In this document: in pieces, positions 15,927-24,806 of the stretch | Numbering within the stretch: the first letter of the stretch is position 1 | Layout: the number at the start of each line of letters is the position of its first letter | Assembly: GCF_947500705.1 (NCBI RefSeq) | Contig: NZ_CANMSY010000001.1 | Span: 434,001 to 498,000 of the forward strand | Direction: 5' to 3' | From: an uncultured Brachybacterium sp. | GTDB lineage: Bacteria > Actinomycetota > Actinomycetes > Actinomycetales > Dermabacteraceae | DNA length: 64,000 nucleotides | Program-made: the position numbers and the translations under genes | The notes under the pieces: model-generated | What the model was told of the DNA's origin: nothing | Databases searched by the model: none | What the model saw: only the letters and a program-made list of their open reading frames with translations

Positions 15927-16712
15927 TCAGCCGAAGCGGCCGGAGATGTAGTCCTCGGTCTGCTTGTTCGTGGGGTTGGTGAAGATCGTGTCGGTCTCGT
16001 CGATCTCGATGAGATGCCCGGGCTTACCGGTGCCGGCGATGTTGAAGAAGCCGGTGCGGTCGGAGACGCGGGAGGCCTGCTGCATGTTGTGGGTCACGAT
16101 CACGATCGTGTACTCCTGCTTCAGCTCATGGATCAGGTCCTCGATCGCGAGGGTCGAGATCGGGTCCAGGGCCGAGCAGGGCTCGTCCATCAGCACCACC
16201 TCGGGCTGCACCGCGATGGTGCGAGCGATGCACAGTCGCTGCTGCTGACCGCCGGAGAGGCCCATGCCGGGCTTGTCGAGGCGGTCCTTGACCTCGTTCC
16301 AGAGGTTCGCGCCCTTGAGCGCCCGCTCGGCGAGCTCATCAGCGGCCGTGCGGGAGATCCGGCGGTTGTTGAGCTTCACCCCGGCCAGCACGTTGTCGCG
16401 GATCGACATGGTCGGGAAGGGGTTCGCCTTCTGGAACACCATGCCCACGCGGCGGCGCACGTTGACCGGGTCGACCCTGGAGTCGTAGATGTCCTCGCCG
16501 TTGATCTCGACCTTGCCCTCGGCATAGGCACCCGGGATCACCTCGTGCATCCGGTTCAGGGTGCGCAGGAAGGTGGACTTGCCACAGCCTGACGGGCCGA
16601 TCAGGGCAGTCACCGAACGGGGCCGGATCTGGACGTTGACGCCCTCCACAGCGAGGAAGTCGCTGTAGTAGATGTTGAGGTCCTCGACGTTGATGGGCTG
16701 AGGGGCTGCCAT
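15927..16712 (-). CDS. pstB: Phosphate ABC transporter ATPase PstB
   Basis: A 261-aa ATPase with Walker [10 protein letters not shown] (about residue 38), [12 protein letters not shown]-loop typical of PstB, LSGGQQQR signature, [12 protein letters not shown] Walker B and THNMQQA switch His, ending in the PstB-type SGRFG. It powers high-affinity phosphate uptake through PstC/PstA and also signals phosphate sufficiency to the PhoR kinase. Last gene of the pstSCAB operon, 28 bp after pstA. Confidence 0.96.
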   Translation of the reverse strand: MAAPQPINVEDLNIYYSDFLAVEGVNVQIRPRSVTALIGPSGCGKSTFLRTLNRMHEVIPGAYAEGKVEINGEDIYDSRVDPVNVRRRVGMVFQKANPFPTMSIRDNVLAGVKLNNRRISRTAADELAERALKGANLWNEVKDRLDKPGMGLSGGQQQRLCIARTIAVQPEVVLMDEPCSALDPISTLAIEDLIHELKQEYTIVIVTHNMQQASRVSDRTGFFNIAGTGKPGHLIEIDETDTIFTNPTNKQTEDYISGRFG

Positions 16713-16740
16713 CAGATGTCCTTTCGCGTAGGGCGAGAGC

Positions 16741-17904
16741 TCAGCGACTGAGCTTCGGGGAGAAGTAGTGGCTGATCATTCGGGCGGCGATGTTGAGCAC
16801 CATCACGATGACGATCAGGGTGAAGGCTGCGGCCCAGGCCCGATCGATGTTCGTGGAGATCGAGCAGGCGTAGATCTCCTGGTTGACCGGGTTGGTCACC
16901 GTCTCGCTCATGCAGTTCGCGTTGCCGTTGCGGTACTGCTGGTTGATGAAGGTGGGCAGGGTCGCCATGCGTCCGTCGAACATGTCCCAGTTGACCGAGG
17001 TGACCATGCCGACGGTGAGCAGCAGCGGGGCGGTCTCGCCGATCACGCGCGCGATCGCGAGGGTGACGCCGGTGGTCAGGCCCGCGATCGCGGTGCGCAG
17101 CACGACCTTGACGATGGTGAGCCACTTCGGCACGCCGAGGGCGTAGGCGGCCTCGCGCAGGTCCATCGGGACCAGGCGCAGCATCTCCTCGCTGTTGCGC
17201 ACCACGGTGGGGATCATCAGCAGGGACAGTGCGACCGCACCCATGATGCCCATCCGCACGCTCTGGTCGGGCATGAAGGCGATGAACACCGCCAGACCGA
17301 ACAGGCCTGCGACGATCGAGGGGATGCCGGTCATGACGTCGACCAGGAAGGTGACGCCCTTGCCGAGGGTCCGCTTCCATCCCTGGTCTGCGTACTCGAC
17401 CAGGAAGATCGCGGTGAACAGGCCGACGGGGATCGAGATGATCGAGGCCCACAGGGTGATCAGCAGGGTGCCGACGGTGGCGTGGAAGACGCCGCCCGCG
17501 TCGGCGCCGCCGATGATTCCGGACATGTCGCTCGTCCAGAAGGAGAGGACGTCGGGCTTGGCCGCGAGGACCCGGGTCATGCCCCTGCTGATGACCGACC
17601 AGAGCAGCGAGAGCAGAGGGAACATCGAGACCGCGAAGGCGCCGATGACCAGCAGCGTCACCAGGCGGTCCATGGCCCAGCGCGGACCTTCGCGCACCAG
17701 CGAGTAGGTCCAGCCGAACAGCAGGTGGAGGACGAAGCCGAGCAGGATCGCGCTGGCGACGGAGAGGGCACCGGCGATGGAGAGCGCGGCGACCGCCACC
17801 AGCAGTCCGGCGAGTCCGGTGAAGATCAGGTGGTACCAGGGCAGCCGGCGTTCGTCGGTCGACCTGACCGAGAGGGGGGTCTGCACGGAAGTGGAGGAGC
17901 TCAT
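16741..17904 (-). CDS. pstA: Phosphate ABC transporter permease PstA
   Basis: The 387-aa membrane protein carries the BPD-permease coupling loop [20 protein letters not shown] (about residue 275) and [13 protein letters not shown]. It is about 90 residues longer than the E. coli protein: two extra hydrophobic segments (about 30-70) precede the usual start, followed by [14 protein letters not shown], where the conserved part begins. A Cys-containing periplasmic segment near residue 345 could form a disulfide. It forms the channel with PstC. Confidence 0.95.
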   Translation of the reverse strand: MSSSTSVQTPLSVRSTDERRLPWYHLIFTGLAGLLVAVAALSIAGALSVASAILLGFVLHLLFGWTYSLVREGPRWAMDRLVTLLVIGAFAVSMFPLLSLLWSVISRGMTRVLAAKPDVLSFWTSDMSGIIGGADAGGVFHATVGTLLITLWASIISIPVGLFTAIFLVEYADQGWKRTLGKGVTFLVDVMTGIPSIVAGLFGLAVFIAFMPDQSVRMGIMGAVALSLLMIPTVVRNSEEMLRLVPMDLREAAYALGVPKWLTIVKVVLRTAIAGLTTGVTLAIARVIGETAPLLLTVGMVTSVNWDMFDGRMATLPTFINQQYRNGNANCMSETVTNPVNQEIYACSISTNIDRAWAAAFTLIVIVMVLNIAARMISHYFSPKLSR

Positions 17905-17913
17905 GGTGACCTC

Positions 17914-18876
17914 TCAGCTCTTGGGGCCGCTGCGGGCGACGATCCACCGGGCGAGCGCGTTGATGATGAACGTCAGCACGAACAGCACCAGGCCGGTGAA
18001 GATGAGCAGGGACATGTCCACCCCGGAGGCCTCCGCCTGCTTGGACGCGATGTTGGCGGCGATCGAGTTGTGGCGACCCACCTCCAGGATGTGGAGCGAG
18101 AAGGTCGCGCCCGGGGCCAGGATCATGAGCACGGCCATGGTCTCGCCGAGCGCACGGCCGAGCCCGAGCATCGAGGCGGCGACGACACCGCTGCGCCCGA
18201 AGGGGAGGACGACGGTCTTGATGGTCTCCCAGCGGGTCGCGCCGAGGGCGAGCGCTGCCTCTTCCTGCAGGCGCGGGGTCTGCAGGAACACCTCGCGGGA
18301 GACGGCGGTGATGATCGGCAGGACCATCACCGCGAGCACGATCGAGGCGGAGGCGAGGTTTCGCATCGGTGCGGTGGGATCGCCGCCGAACAGCGGGATC
18401 CACCCGAAGTAGGTGTTGAGGAAGACGTACAGGGGCTCCATCCTGGGAACCAGCCAGAGCCCGCCCCAGAGTCCGTAGACGACCGAGGGCACCGCTGCCA
18501 GCAGGTCGATCATGTAGCCGAGCCCGGCTGCCATGCGCCGCGGCGCGAAGTGGGAGATGAACAGGGCGATGCCGATGGAGATCGGGATCGCGATGATCAG
18601 GGCGATCGCCGAGGCGAGCACGGTGCCGAAGATCAGCGGCAGCGCGGTCTGGATGAGGGAGAACTCCGCGGTGCCCGCGAACTCCTGGCTCGCAATGATC
18701 GCCGGCATCGACTCACTGGTGAGGAAGATCGCCACTGCGGCGAGGGTGAGGAAGATGAGGACGCCCGAGCCGACGCTCAGGTAGGAGAAGACCGAGTCGC
18801 CGATGCGCCGGCCACTGGTCTTCATGGACGCAGGTGGCGCGGTCGATGGTTCCGATTCGACATCAGTGCTGCTCAT
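17914..18876 (-). CDS. pstC: Phosphate ABC transporter permease PstC
   Basis: A 320-aa permease with six core hydrophobic segments, IDLLAAVPSVVYGLWG (about residue 125) and the coupling loop EEAALALGATRWETIKTVVLP (about 215) followed by GLGRALGETMAVLM, all diagnostic of PstC. It begins about 140 bp after pstS, past a hairpin, and is 9 bp from pstA. Confidence 0.95.
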   Translation of the reverse strand: MSSTDVESEPSTAPPASMKTSGRRIGDSVFSYLSVGSGVLIFLTLAAVAIFLTSESMPAIIASQEFAGTAEFSLIQTALPLIFGTVLASAIALIIAIPISIGIALFISHFAPRRMAAGLGYMIDLLAAVPSVVYGLWGGLWLVPRMEPLYVFLNTYFGWIPLFGGDPTAPMRNLASASIVLAVMVLPIITAVSREVFLQTPRLQEEAALALGATRWETIKTVVLPFGRSGVVAASMLGLGRALGETMAVLMILAPGATFSLHILEVGRHNSIAANIASKQAEASGVDMSLLIFTGLVLFVLTFIINALARWIVARSGPKS

Positions 18877-18966
18877 AGGGGCCTTCCTCAGAGCTCACGG
18901 GCGGTGGGGCAATGCGGGTGGTGCTGTGGTGCTGTGGTGCTGTGGGCACACAGTGCCGAGTCGCGG

Positions 18967-19002
18967 ATGTGCCGCCGGGCCACGAGGTTCCCGGCGGCAC
19001 AT
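18967..19002 (-). terminator. Intercistronic hairpin between pstS and pstC
   Basis: ATGTGCCGCCGGG (18967-18979) pairs with CCCGGCGGCACAT (18990-19002), a 13-bp stem with a 10-nt loop just after the pstS stop. It could act as a partial terminator or as an mRNA-stabilising end, which would give more PstS than membrane components, a common need for binding proteins. Three copies of TGGTGCTG follow at about 18913-18940. Confidence 0.6.
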
Positions 19003-19018
19003 CATTGTGCGCGGCTGA

Positions 19019-20161
19019 TCAGCCGACGGTGATGCCGTCGATCGCTGCCTGAGCCTCGGTGCGCAGCTCGTCCGAGATCGGGGCGGAGCCGGCGTTCTGC
19101 TCACCGACGGCCTGGCCGTCCTCGGAGATGATGTACGAAGCGTAGGCCTTGACGGCCTCACCCTCGGCCGAGTCGGCGTAGGAACCGCACAGCGCCAGGT
19201 AGGAGATCAGGACGATCGGGTAGACGCCCTCCTCGGTGGTGGTGCGGTCGAGGGACACGACGATGTCGTTCTCGGCGCGGCCTTCCTCACGCGGGGAGAC
19301 GTCCACGGACTTCGCCGCAGCGGCGGAGCTGAACGGGACGAACTCCTCGCCGACCTGGATGGCGGCGGTGCCGAGGTTGCCGGCCTGCGAGGCGTCGGCG
19401 TAGCCGATGGTGCCGTTGCCGCCCTCGACCGCGGAGATCAGGCCGGAGGTGCCGTCACCGGACTGGCCGCCATCGATGGGCCAGGTCTCGATCGGGCCGT
19501 GGGGCCATGCGTCGGGAGCGTTCTCCGAGAGGTACTCGGTGAAGTTCTCGGTGGTGCCCGAGTCGTCGGAGCGGTGGACCGGCACGATCGGCAGGTCGGG
19601 CAGGGTGGCATCGGGGTTGAGCTCGGCGATCGCCGGGTCGTTCCAGTTGGTGATGGTCTCGGCGAAGATCCCACCGATGACCTCGGGCGAGAGGTTCAGA
19701 GCCTCGACGCCCTCCAGGTTGAAGACGACCGCGATCGGGGAGATGTAGACGGGGAGGTTGAAGGCCTGCTCACCGTTGCACTGCTCGGTGGAGGCTGCGA
19801 GCTCCTCCTCGTCGAGCGCGGCATCGGTGCCAGCGAACTTCACCTGGCCCGAGAGGAACTGCTCGCGGCCGGTGCCGGAGCCGGTGGGGTCGTAGGTGAC
19901 CTGGAGGTCGCCGCCCTCTGCGCCGACGAGGCCCATGAAGGACTCGGTCCAGGCGGTCTGGGCGTTCTGCATGGAGGAAGCACCGGAGCCGGCCAGGTTG
20001 CCGGTCAGCTCGGCGTAGCCGCCGGCCTCCGCGCCACCATTGTCGGAGCCGGCCGAGCCACCGTTGCCCTCTTCGGCGCCGCCGCCGCAAGCGGTCAGCG
20101 CGAGGCCGCCGACGAGTCCGAGTGCGGCGAGCGAGACGAGCTTGTTCTTGCGAACCTTCAC
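19019..20161 (-). CDS. pstS: Phosphate-binding lipoprotein PstS
   Basis: The 380-aa precursor has a basic N-terminus, a hydrophobic stretch and the lipobox ALTAC at residues 21-25, then a Gly/Ser-rich linker. The mature part has phosphate-contacting loops of the PstS fold: GSGASSMQNAQ (about 58), DPTGSGTGREQFL (about 92) and HRSDDSGTTENF (about 200). It captures phosphate outside the membrane and hands it to PstCA. The GTG start has GAAAGGAC upstream. PHO-box repeats lie before the gene. Confidence 0.96.
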   Translation of the reverse strand: MKVRKNKLVSLAALGLVGGLALTACGGGAEEGNGGSAGSDNGGAEAGGYAELTGNLAGSGASSMQNAQTAWTESFMGLVGAEGGDLQVTYDPTGSGTGREQFLSGQVKFAGTDAALDEEELAASTEQCNGEQAFNLPVYISPIAVVFNLEGVEALNLSPEVIGGIFAETITNWNDPAIAELNPDATLPDLPIVPVHRSDDSGTTENFTEYLSENAPDAWPHGPIETWPIDGGQSGDGTSGLISAVEGGNGTIGYADASQAGNLGTAAIQVGEEFVPFSSAAAAKSVDVSPREEGRAENDIVVSLDRTTTEEGVYPIVLISYLALCGSYADSAEGEAVKAYASYIISEDGQAVGEQNAGSAPISDELRTEAQAAIDGITVG

Positions 20162-20257
20162 TACGAGTCCTTTCGGGGCCGGAGGCCCGCGGATGCTGTC
20201 CTGCTGGAAGTTCTGACAGCGGGGACGCTAAGGAGGGCAGGTGACGGGCCGCCCGCT

Positions 20258-20279
20258 CTCGCATGAACAGCAGGTGAAC
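20258..20279 (-). promoter_or_regulatory. PHO box upstream of pstS
   Basis: On the minus strand two abutting 11-bp units read GTTCACCTGCT (20279-20269) and GTTCATGCGAG (20268-20258), close to the actinobacterial PhoP consensus of direct GTTCACC-type repeats with 11-bp period. A further GTTCATGCTGC lies upstream at about 20290-20300. A TAGCGT -10-like element follows at 20231-20226. PhoP activation under phosphate limitation is the expected control. Confidence 0.7.
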
Positions 20280-20406
20280 ACCCCGCCAGGCAGCATGAAC
20301 CCGCAGGTCAGCTCCAGGATACGAACAGGTCACAGTGCGTACCGGCACAGCGGTGCGCAGTGATCCGCCCCACCGCGGACGGCCTCCCAGGTCACAGCGG
20401 GTCGAC

Positions 20407-21030
20407 TCAGGAGGACGCGGCCCCGGCGCCGATCGCGACGATGAAGAAGACGACGTAGAGCACGAGGAACAGGAACGGGATCAGGCCGACCAGGGACGTC
20501 ACCAGTCCGGCGATCGCGATGCCGCGGCCGCCCTTGCGGTTCGTCGCGGTGGGCCCCGTCTCCTTCATGCCCATCGCGGCGAAGATGATGCCGATGGGCG
20601 CGGTCAGCCCGGCGCACATGGTCAGCGCCAACAGACCCAGCACGAAGCCCGTGATGCCCGCTCCGGAGCTCGGCAGCGGCGGCGGGTAGTACCCATACCC
20701 GGGAGGCCCCGACGGGTGCGCACCATACTGCTGCGCCGGATCGTAGGTGGCGACGGCGTACCCGCCGGGCTGCGCCTGGGCGGAGGAGCCGAAGACCGGG
20801 CCGAACCCGTCGGCGGCCAACGGGTCTGCCGCATACGGGTCCTGCGCGTACGGGTCCTGCGCATAAGGATCCTGCACGTTCTGATCCTGCCCATACGGGT
20901 CCGTCGCGGGGGCGTTGGTCGCATAAGGGTCGCTGCCGTACGACGGCTCTCCCCCACGACCGTCACCGGTGGGGCCGCCCCCGGGCCCCCCGTTGTAGTC
21001 CGGCAGCCCGCTTCCGTACCCTGCGCTCAT
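20407..21030 (-). CDS. DUF4190 membrane protein with Asp-Pro-Tyr repeats
   Basis: A 207-aa protein. Residues 1-120 are a Gly/Pro/Tyr-rich cytoplasmic region with about five tandem DPYAQ-type pentapeptides; two hydrophobic segments (about 130-155 and 175-205) around a KETGPTATNRKGGRGIAIAG loop form the DUF4190 domain. The family is widespread in actinobacteria with unknown function. The start at 21030 overlaps the stop of a 45-codon frame by ATGA. It appears last in an operon with mshD and the Nudix gene. Confidence 0.75.
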   Translation of the reverse strand: MSAGYGSGLPDYNGGPGGGPTGDGRGGEPSYGSDPYATNAPATDPYGQDQNVQDPYAQDPYAQDPYAADPLAADGFGPVFGSSAQAQPGGYAVATYDPAQQYGAHPSGPPGYGYYPPPLPSSGAGITGFVLGLLALTMCAGLTAPIGIIFAAMGMKETGPTATNRKGGRGIAIAGLVTSLVGLIPFLFLVLYVVFFIVAIGAGAASS

Positions 21031-21164
21031 CTCTGCTCGTGCCCTTCCCCTGGCCCCTGGTCCCCGGCTGTCGTGACTGTGATGGCTGTCTTGTCTGTTC
21101 TGGCGGTCTTGTCCGTCGTGGCCGTTTCGGAGGTCATGCACTCCGCGGTCGTCATGTTCGTCAT
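21027..21164 (-). CDS. Possible 45-aa Thr-rich small protein
   Basis: Between the Nudix gene and the DUF4190 gene an open frame starts inside the Nudix stop codon (ATGA) and stops inside the DUF4190 start codon (ATGA). It encodes a Thr/Asp/Lys-rich peptide with TDKTA repeated and no hydrophobic segment. The exact coupling at both ends is what a real cistron would show. The repetitive composition and lack of any recognised domain argue for caution. Confidence 0.35.
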   Translation of the reverse strand: MTNMTTAECMTSETATTDKTARTDKTAITVTTAGDQGPGEGHEQR

Positions 21165-22105
21165 CCGATGTTCGGCAGGTGCCGCTCGATCGCGACCACC
21201 GTGCCTTCGGACGTGGTGTGCAGCATCAGCGCCTCCCCGGCGGCGAGGAACGGATCCTCCCGCGGCAGCTCCAGCGCCGCCCCCTGCTGGGCGACCGCCC
21301 GCACCGAGTCGATCACCGTGGGCAGCACCGGGCGGTGGGTGCACACCACCGTGGGACGGGCCTCTCGCAGCACCCGGTCGATCACCGCTGCGGTCCGCGA
21401 GGGGTGTGCGGTGTGCGCCGCCTCGGTGAGCTGGTCCTTGGTCCGCACCTTGAGCCCTTCGACCTTCGCCAGCGGCTCGACGGTGGCCAGGCAGCGCTGC
21501 CAGGGGCTGCTCACCACGCTGGCCGGGTCGAAGGCGTCCAGCAGCGCAGGTAGTGCCTGGGCCTGCTTCTTCCCCTTGCTGTTCAGCGGCCGGGATTCCT
21601 CTCCCTTGCGCCATTTCGCCCGGGAGACGGCGGCGCCATGGCGCTGGATGATGATCGGCACCGTCTTCAGCTCGTCGGCATCCAGGAACCGGCGCAACGT
21701 CACCAGCGGCACCTGATCGCCCTGCCTGGTGACCAGCCTCTCCGCCTCATCGAGCGGAACCCAGCGCACCTCGTCGACCTCTCCCCGGCTCTGGGGGCCG
21801 GGCGCGACCTTCGCCCGCACAGTGGCCGTCCAGTACTGGACGATCTTGGTGCGCCCGTCCGGCAGCAGATACACCGAGGCCGGGAGCGGACGATGCAGGC
21901 GCACGCGGTACCCCGTCTCCTCGGCGACCTCACGCACCGCCGCGGCGGGGAAGGTCTCCCCCTTGTCCAGCTTCCCCTTGGGGATCGACCAGTCGTCATA
22001 GCGGGGACGGTGGACCAGCAGGACCTGCACGCCCTCACCCTTCTCCCGCCAGGCGAGAGCGCCGGCGGCGAGCACGGGTGCCGGCTTCCCGGGAGCGACG
22101 AACAT
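21161..22105 (-). CDS. mutT1: Nudix hydrolase fused to histidine phosphatase (MutT1-like)
   Basis: 314 aa in two domains. Residues 10-140 are a Nudix domain with the box GKLDKGETFPAAAVREVAEE and TG following. Residues 155-314 are a phosphoglycerate-mutase-fold domain with QRHGAA (catalytic His) and a VCTHRPVLP second-His loop. This two-domain form is the mycobacterial MutT1 type, which converts 8-oxo-(d)GTP towards the monophosphate and cleaves diadenosine polyphosphates. It lies three bases after mshD, in one operon with it. Confidence 0.85.
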   Translation of the reverse strand: MFVAPGKPAPVLAAGALAWREKGEGVQVLLVHRPRYDDWSIPKGKLDKGETFPAAAVREVAEETGYRVRLHRPLPASVYLLPDGRTKIVQYWTATVRAKVAPGPQSRGEVDEVRWVPLDEAERLVTRQGDQVPLVTLRRFLDADELKTVPIIIQRHGAAVSRAKWRKGEESRPLNSKGKKQAQALPALLDAFDPASVVSSPWQRCLATVEPLAKVEGLKVRTKDQLTEAAHTAHPSRTAAVIDRVLREARPTVVCTHRPVLPTVIDSVRAVAQQGAALELPREDPFLAAGEALMLHTTSEGTVVAIERHLPNIG

Positions 22106-22108
22106 CGT

Positions 22109-23008
22109 TCAGGCCTTCTCTGCCGCGCGCATCTGCACGTCGCGGCCCGAGACGGTGAAGCCCCAGTTCTCATAGAGCCGCAGCGCAGCGGTGTTGTCGG
22201 CCTCGACGTAGAGCTCCACGCCCGGGACCCCCTCCTCCTGCAGGCGCGCGAGGGTGGTGGCCATGAGCAGTCCGGCCACCTTGTGGCCCTGGACCGACGG
22301 GTCGGTCGCGACCACATAGATCTCGGCATCCCCCGCGCGATCCCCGGGACGCTCGCGCTTGACCCACACGAACCCGACCAGCTCGTCCTCGCGCAGCGCG
22401 ACCAGCATGTCCTCGGCGTCGAACCAGGGCTGGGCGAGTCGCTGGTCGAGGTCCGCAAGGGTGAGCGCACCCTGCTCGGGATGGTCGGCGAAGGCACGGG
22501 AGTTCACTGCGACCCAGCGCTCGGCATCACGCTCGGCGTCGAAGCTCGCCAGGCGCAGTCCCTCGAGGGTCGAGACGGGGGGCGCGGGCAGCGGCTGCGC
22601 CGCCTCCAGGCCTCGGTGCAGCGTCAGCAGACGGCGAGTCTCCTGCAGACCCGCGGCGGCGAGGAAGGCGAGGGATCCCTCGAGCGCACCATGCGCCCAG
22701 ACCCCTGCGTCGGCATGCAGATCGAGCGCCTCGCGCAGCACCCTGGTGCCATGGCCATGACGCCGGTGCGCGGGATGCACCATGCCCTGGACCGTGCCGT
22801 CGGCCAGCACGCTCGCATAGGCGAGCAGCACGGCGCGGGTCCCGACCTCAGCCGGCCCCTCGAGCAGCAGATGCTGCGCCTCGTCAGCGTCGAGCGCGAG
22901 CAGCGCCGCCTCGTCGAGGGGGGCGACGCCGTCGTGCTGTGTGACCGTCCCGAGCAGCTCGCGGACGGCATCCCGCTGGGTCACCGACAGGGCGGCCGTG
23001 ATGATCAT
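22109..23008 (-). CDS. mshD: Mycothiol synthase
   Basis: A 299-aa protein with two GNAT acetyltransferase halves. The C-terminal one has VVATDPSVQGHKVAGLLM (acetyl-CoA pyrophosphate loop, about residue 245), VELYVEADNTAALRLYENWGF and the sequence ending used by MshD. The N-terminal half keeps only a degenerate HPAHRRHGHGTRVL loop. The enzyme acetylates Cys-GlcN-Ins in the last step of mycothiol synthesis, the actinobacterial substitute for glutathione. GGAAGGACC lies upstream of the ATG. Confidence 0.9.
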   Translation of the reverse strand: MIITAALSVTQRDAVRELLGTVTQHDGVAPLDEAALLALDADEAQHLLLEGPAEVGTRAVLLAYASVLADGTVQGMVHPAHRRHGHGTRVLREALDLHADAGVWAHGALEGSLAFLAAAGLQETRRLLTLHRGLEAAQPLPAPPVSTLEGLRLASFDAERDAERWVAVNSRAFADHPEQGALTLADLDQRLAQPWFDAEDMLVALREDELVGFVWVKRERPGDRAGDAEIYVVATDPSVQGHKVAGLLMATTLARLQEEGVPGVELYVEADNTAALRLYENWGFTVSGRDVQMRAAEKA

Positions 23009-23178
23009 GGGGTCCTTCCAGGGACTCTGCGGCAGAGCTGTTCACCTCCTTCCGATGGACGGAAGAGGTGCACGAGTATGCCGCCACCTGCGGGCACTCG
23101 TAGACTGCCACTGTAGCGCCCGACGCGGACCCCTCGTCGGTGTGACCTGAGACCGGAATCGACCGCCTGGGAGGACCT

Positions 23179-23928
23179 GTGACCGCTCCCGAGCGCGCTC
23201 CCCTCGGTGCTGCCCTCGCACTGCTGCTGAGCGTGGTCTCGCTCTCCGGGACGATCTCCCCCGTGCTGATGGCCGCTACCGTGGCGCTGCTCTCGCTGCT
23301 GATCGGGCTGGCCTGGCCGTCGCTGCTCGAGCTGCCTTCCCCCGGCGGCACCCGCCTCGTGGTCGCCGGCACCGGGATCCTCGGCGCACTGATCACCGTG
23401 CTCGCTCCGGAACGGTTCACGCCGATCTCCGGGGTCGTGATGGTGTGCGCGGCAGGGGTGTTCGCCTCCTTCGTGCATCAGATGCTGAGGGCCGAGCGGC
23501 GCGAGCTCACCGAATCGCTCACCGGAACCGTCGCCGGGGTGTTCGTGGTGGGGATCGCCGCCTGCTGGGTGATCGCCCAGACCGGAGCGACCGCCGCAAG
23601 CTCGGGCATGCTGGTGACGGCGATCTCCGCCGGCCTCGCCGGAACCCTGCTGCTGAACTCGACCCCGCTGCCCACGACCCTGCGGTTCCTCCTCTCCACG
23701 CTCGTGGGAACCGCGGTCTCCGCGGTGCTCGCGGTGACCCTGGCCGGGGTGTCACCGCTGCTCGCGGTCGGTGCAGGGCTGGTCACCGCGATCGGGGCGA
23801 GCTCCGCCCACCTGCTGGTGGGCTCCTCCTTGGTCGCGAAGGAGCCGATCCCCTCGCTCGCGGTCGCGGCGGTGCCGGTGGCGACCGTCGGAGTCGTCGC
23901 GCACCTGATAGTGCTGCTGCTCGTCTGA
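23179..23928 (+). CDS. Polytopic membrane protein, unknown function
   Basis: 249 aa, almost entirely hydrophobic, with about eight predicted membrane spans separated by very short loops; the one charged loop is HQMLRAERREL (about residue 98). No family motif is recognised. The GTG start has GGGAGGACCT immediately upstream. It is transcribed divergently from mshD. Confidence 0.7.
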   Translation: MTAPERAPLGAALALLLSVVSLSGTISPVLMAATVALLSLLIGLAWPSLLELPSPGGTRLVVAGTGILGALITVLAPERFTPISGVVMVCAAGVFASFVHQMLRAERRELTESLTGTVAGVFVVGIAACWVIAQTGATAASSGMLVTAISAGLAGTLLLNSTPLPTTLRFLLSTLVGTAVSAVLAVTLAGVSPLLAVGAGLVTAIGASSAHLLVGSSLVAKEPIPSLAVAAVPVATVGVVAHLIVLLLV

Positions 23929-24046
23929 ACCCCTCGCCCGGTCATGAGGCCGGATCGCACCACGTCGCAGTGCCGGCTCGTGCCCCGGTCGTGACGCCGT
24001 GCGCAGAGGCCTCCTCGCGAGCCTCCAGGGCGATAGACTGTGCCGC

Positions 24047-24148
24047 ATGTCCGCGCTCTCACTGTTCTTCATCGCCCTCGTCGTCCTGGTGGGTATCGGC
24101 ACGCTCGCCTTCGCCGTCCTGGTGCTCACGCGACTCTTCAACCGCTGA
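24047..24148 (+). CDS. 33-aa single-span membrane protein
   Basis: ATG 24047 opens a 33-codon frame: SALSLFFIALVVLVGIG starts a hydrophobic span of about 25 residues, ended by TRLFNR at the C-terminus, so it should insert with a positive-inside tail. TAGACT (24034-24039) lies 7 nt before the ATG, matching the leaderless promoters of this window, and codon third positions are nearly all G/C. The short length means automated callers would miss it. Function unknown. Confidence 0.6.
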   Translation: MSALSLFFIALVVLVGIGTLAFAVLVLTRLFNR

Positions 24149-24164
24149 GCGACCTGCGGCACCG

Positions 24165-24806
24165 ATGCCCATCACGCTCGACACCTCACTTCCCGAGTCG
24201 CTCTACCCTCTGGCCTGGCTGATCGGCAGATGGGAGGGCAGCGGCGCAATCCAGCTGCCTGGCCAGGACGTCTCCGACGCCCGCATCGAGCAGCAGCTGG
24301 AGTGCACGGCTGCCGAGGACGGCACCCTGCAGTGGCGTTCGCTGGTCCATCGCGTCGACCTGCCCGCTCCCCTGCCGCCCACCAGCGTCTTCGCCCGCGA
24401 CGAGGCGGAGGACGACCCCGCGCCCGCGAGGCAGGGGTCCGGGGAGCGCACCCTCCTGCACCGTGAGGAGGGGCGCTGGACCGTCGGCGAGCTGCTGCCC
24501 GGCCAGGACCTCGCCCTCTCCGAGGCTGCAAGGCCCGGCACCCCTGAGAGCTTCCTGTCCTACCGGCTCGACGCCCAGCTCACCCGCCGCGGCGAGAGCC
24601 CGGAGCAGTGGGCCGGGGAGGTCCGCGGGCCCCGGGTCCAGCTGGCACTCCGCGGCACCGGCGACGAGATCACCGAGACCCGCATGTTCGGGTATGTGCG
24701 CGGCCGCCTGATGTGGCTGTGGGAACGTCGCCTCCCGAGGCCGGACGGCGCCCCCGGCGACACCTCGATGACCCCCTACCTGTCCTTGGAGCTGCACCGT
24801 GTCTGA
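24165..24806 (+). CDS. Nitrobindin-like (FABP-fold, heme-binding) protein
   Basis: A 213-aa protein with LIGRWEGSGA at residues 17-26, the GxWxGxG motif of the THAP4/nitrobindin family of small beta-barrels that bind heme b and react with nitric oxide or peroxynitrite. A His near the C-terminus (YLSLELHRV) is in the right place for the proximal ligand. The middle (about 60-90) carries an acidic Asp/Glu/Pro insert. Its last codons overlap the start of ygfZ by 8 nt, the usual actinobacterial pairing. Confidence 0.8.
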   Translation: MPITLDTSLPESLYPLAWLIGRWEGSGAIQLPGQDVSDARIEQQLECTAAEDGTLQWRSLVHRVDLPAPLPPTSVFARDEAEDDPAPARQGSGERTLLHREEGRWTVGELLPGQDLALSEAARPGTPESFLSYRLDAQLTRRGESPEQWAGEVRGPRVQLALRGTGDEITETRMFGYVRGRLMWLWERRLPRPDGAPGDTSMTPYLSLELHRV

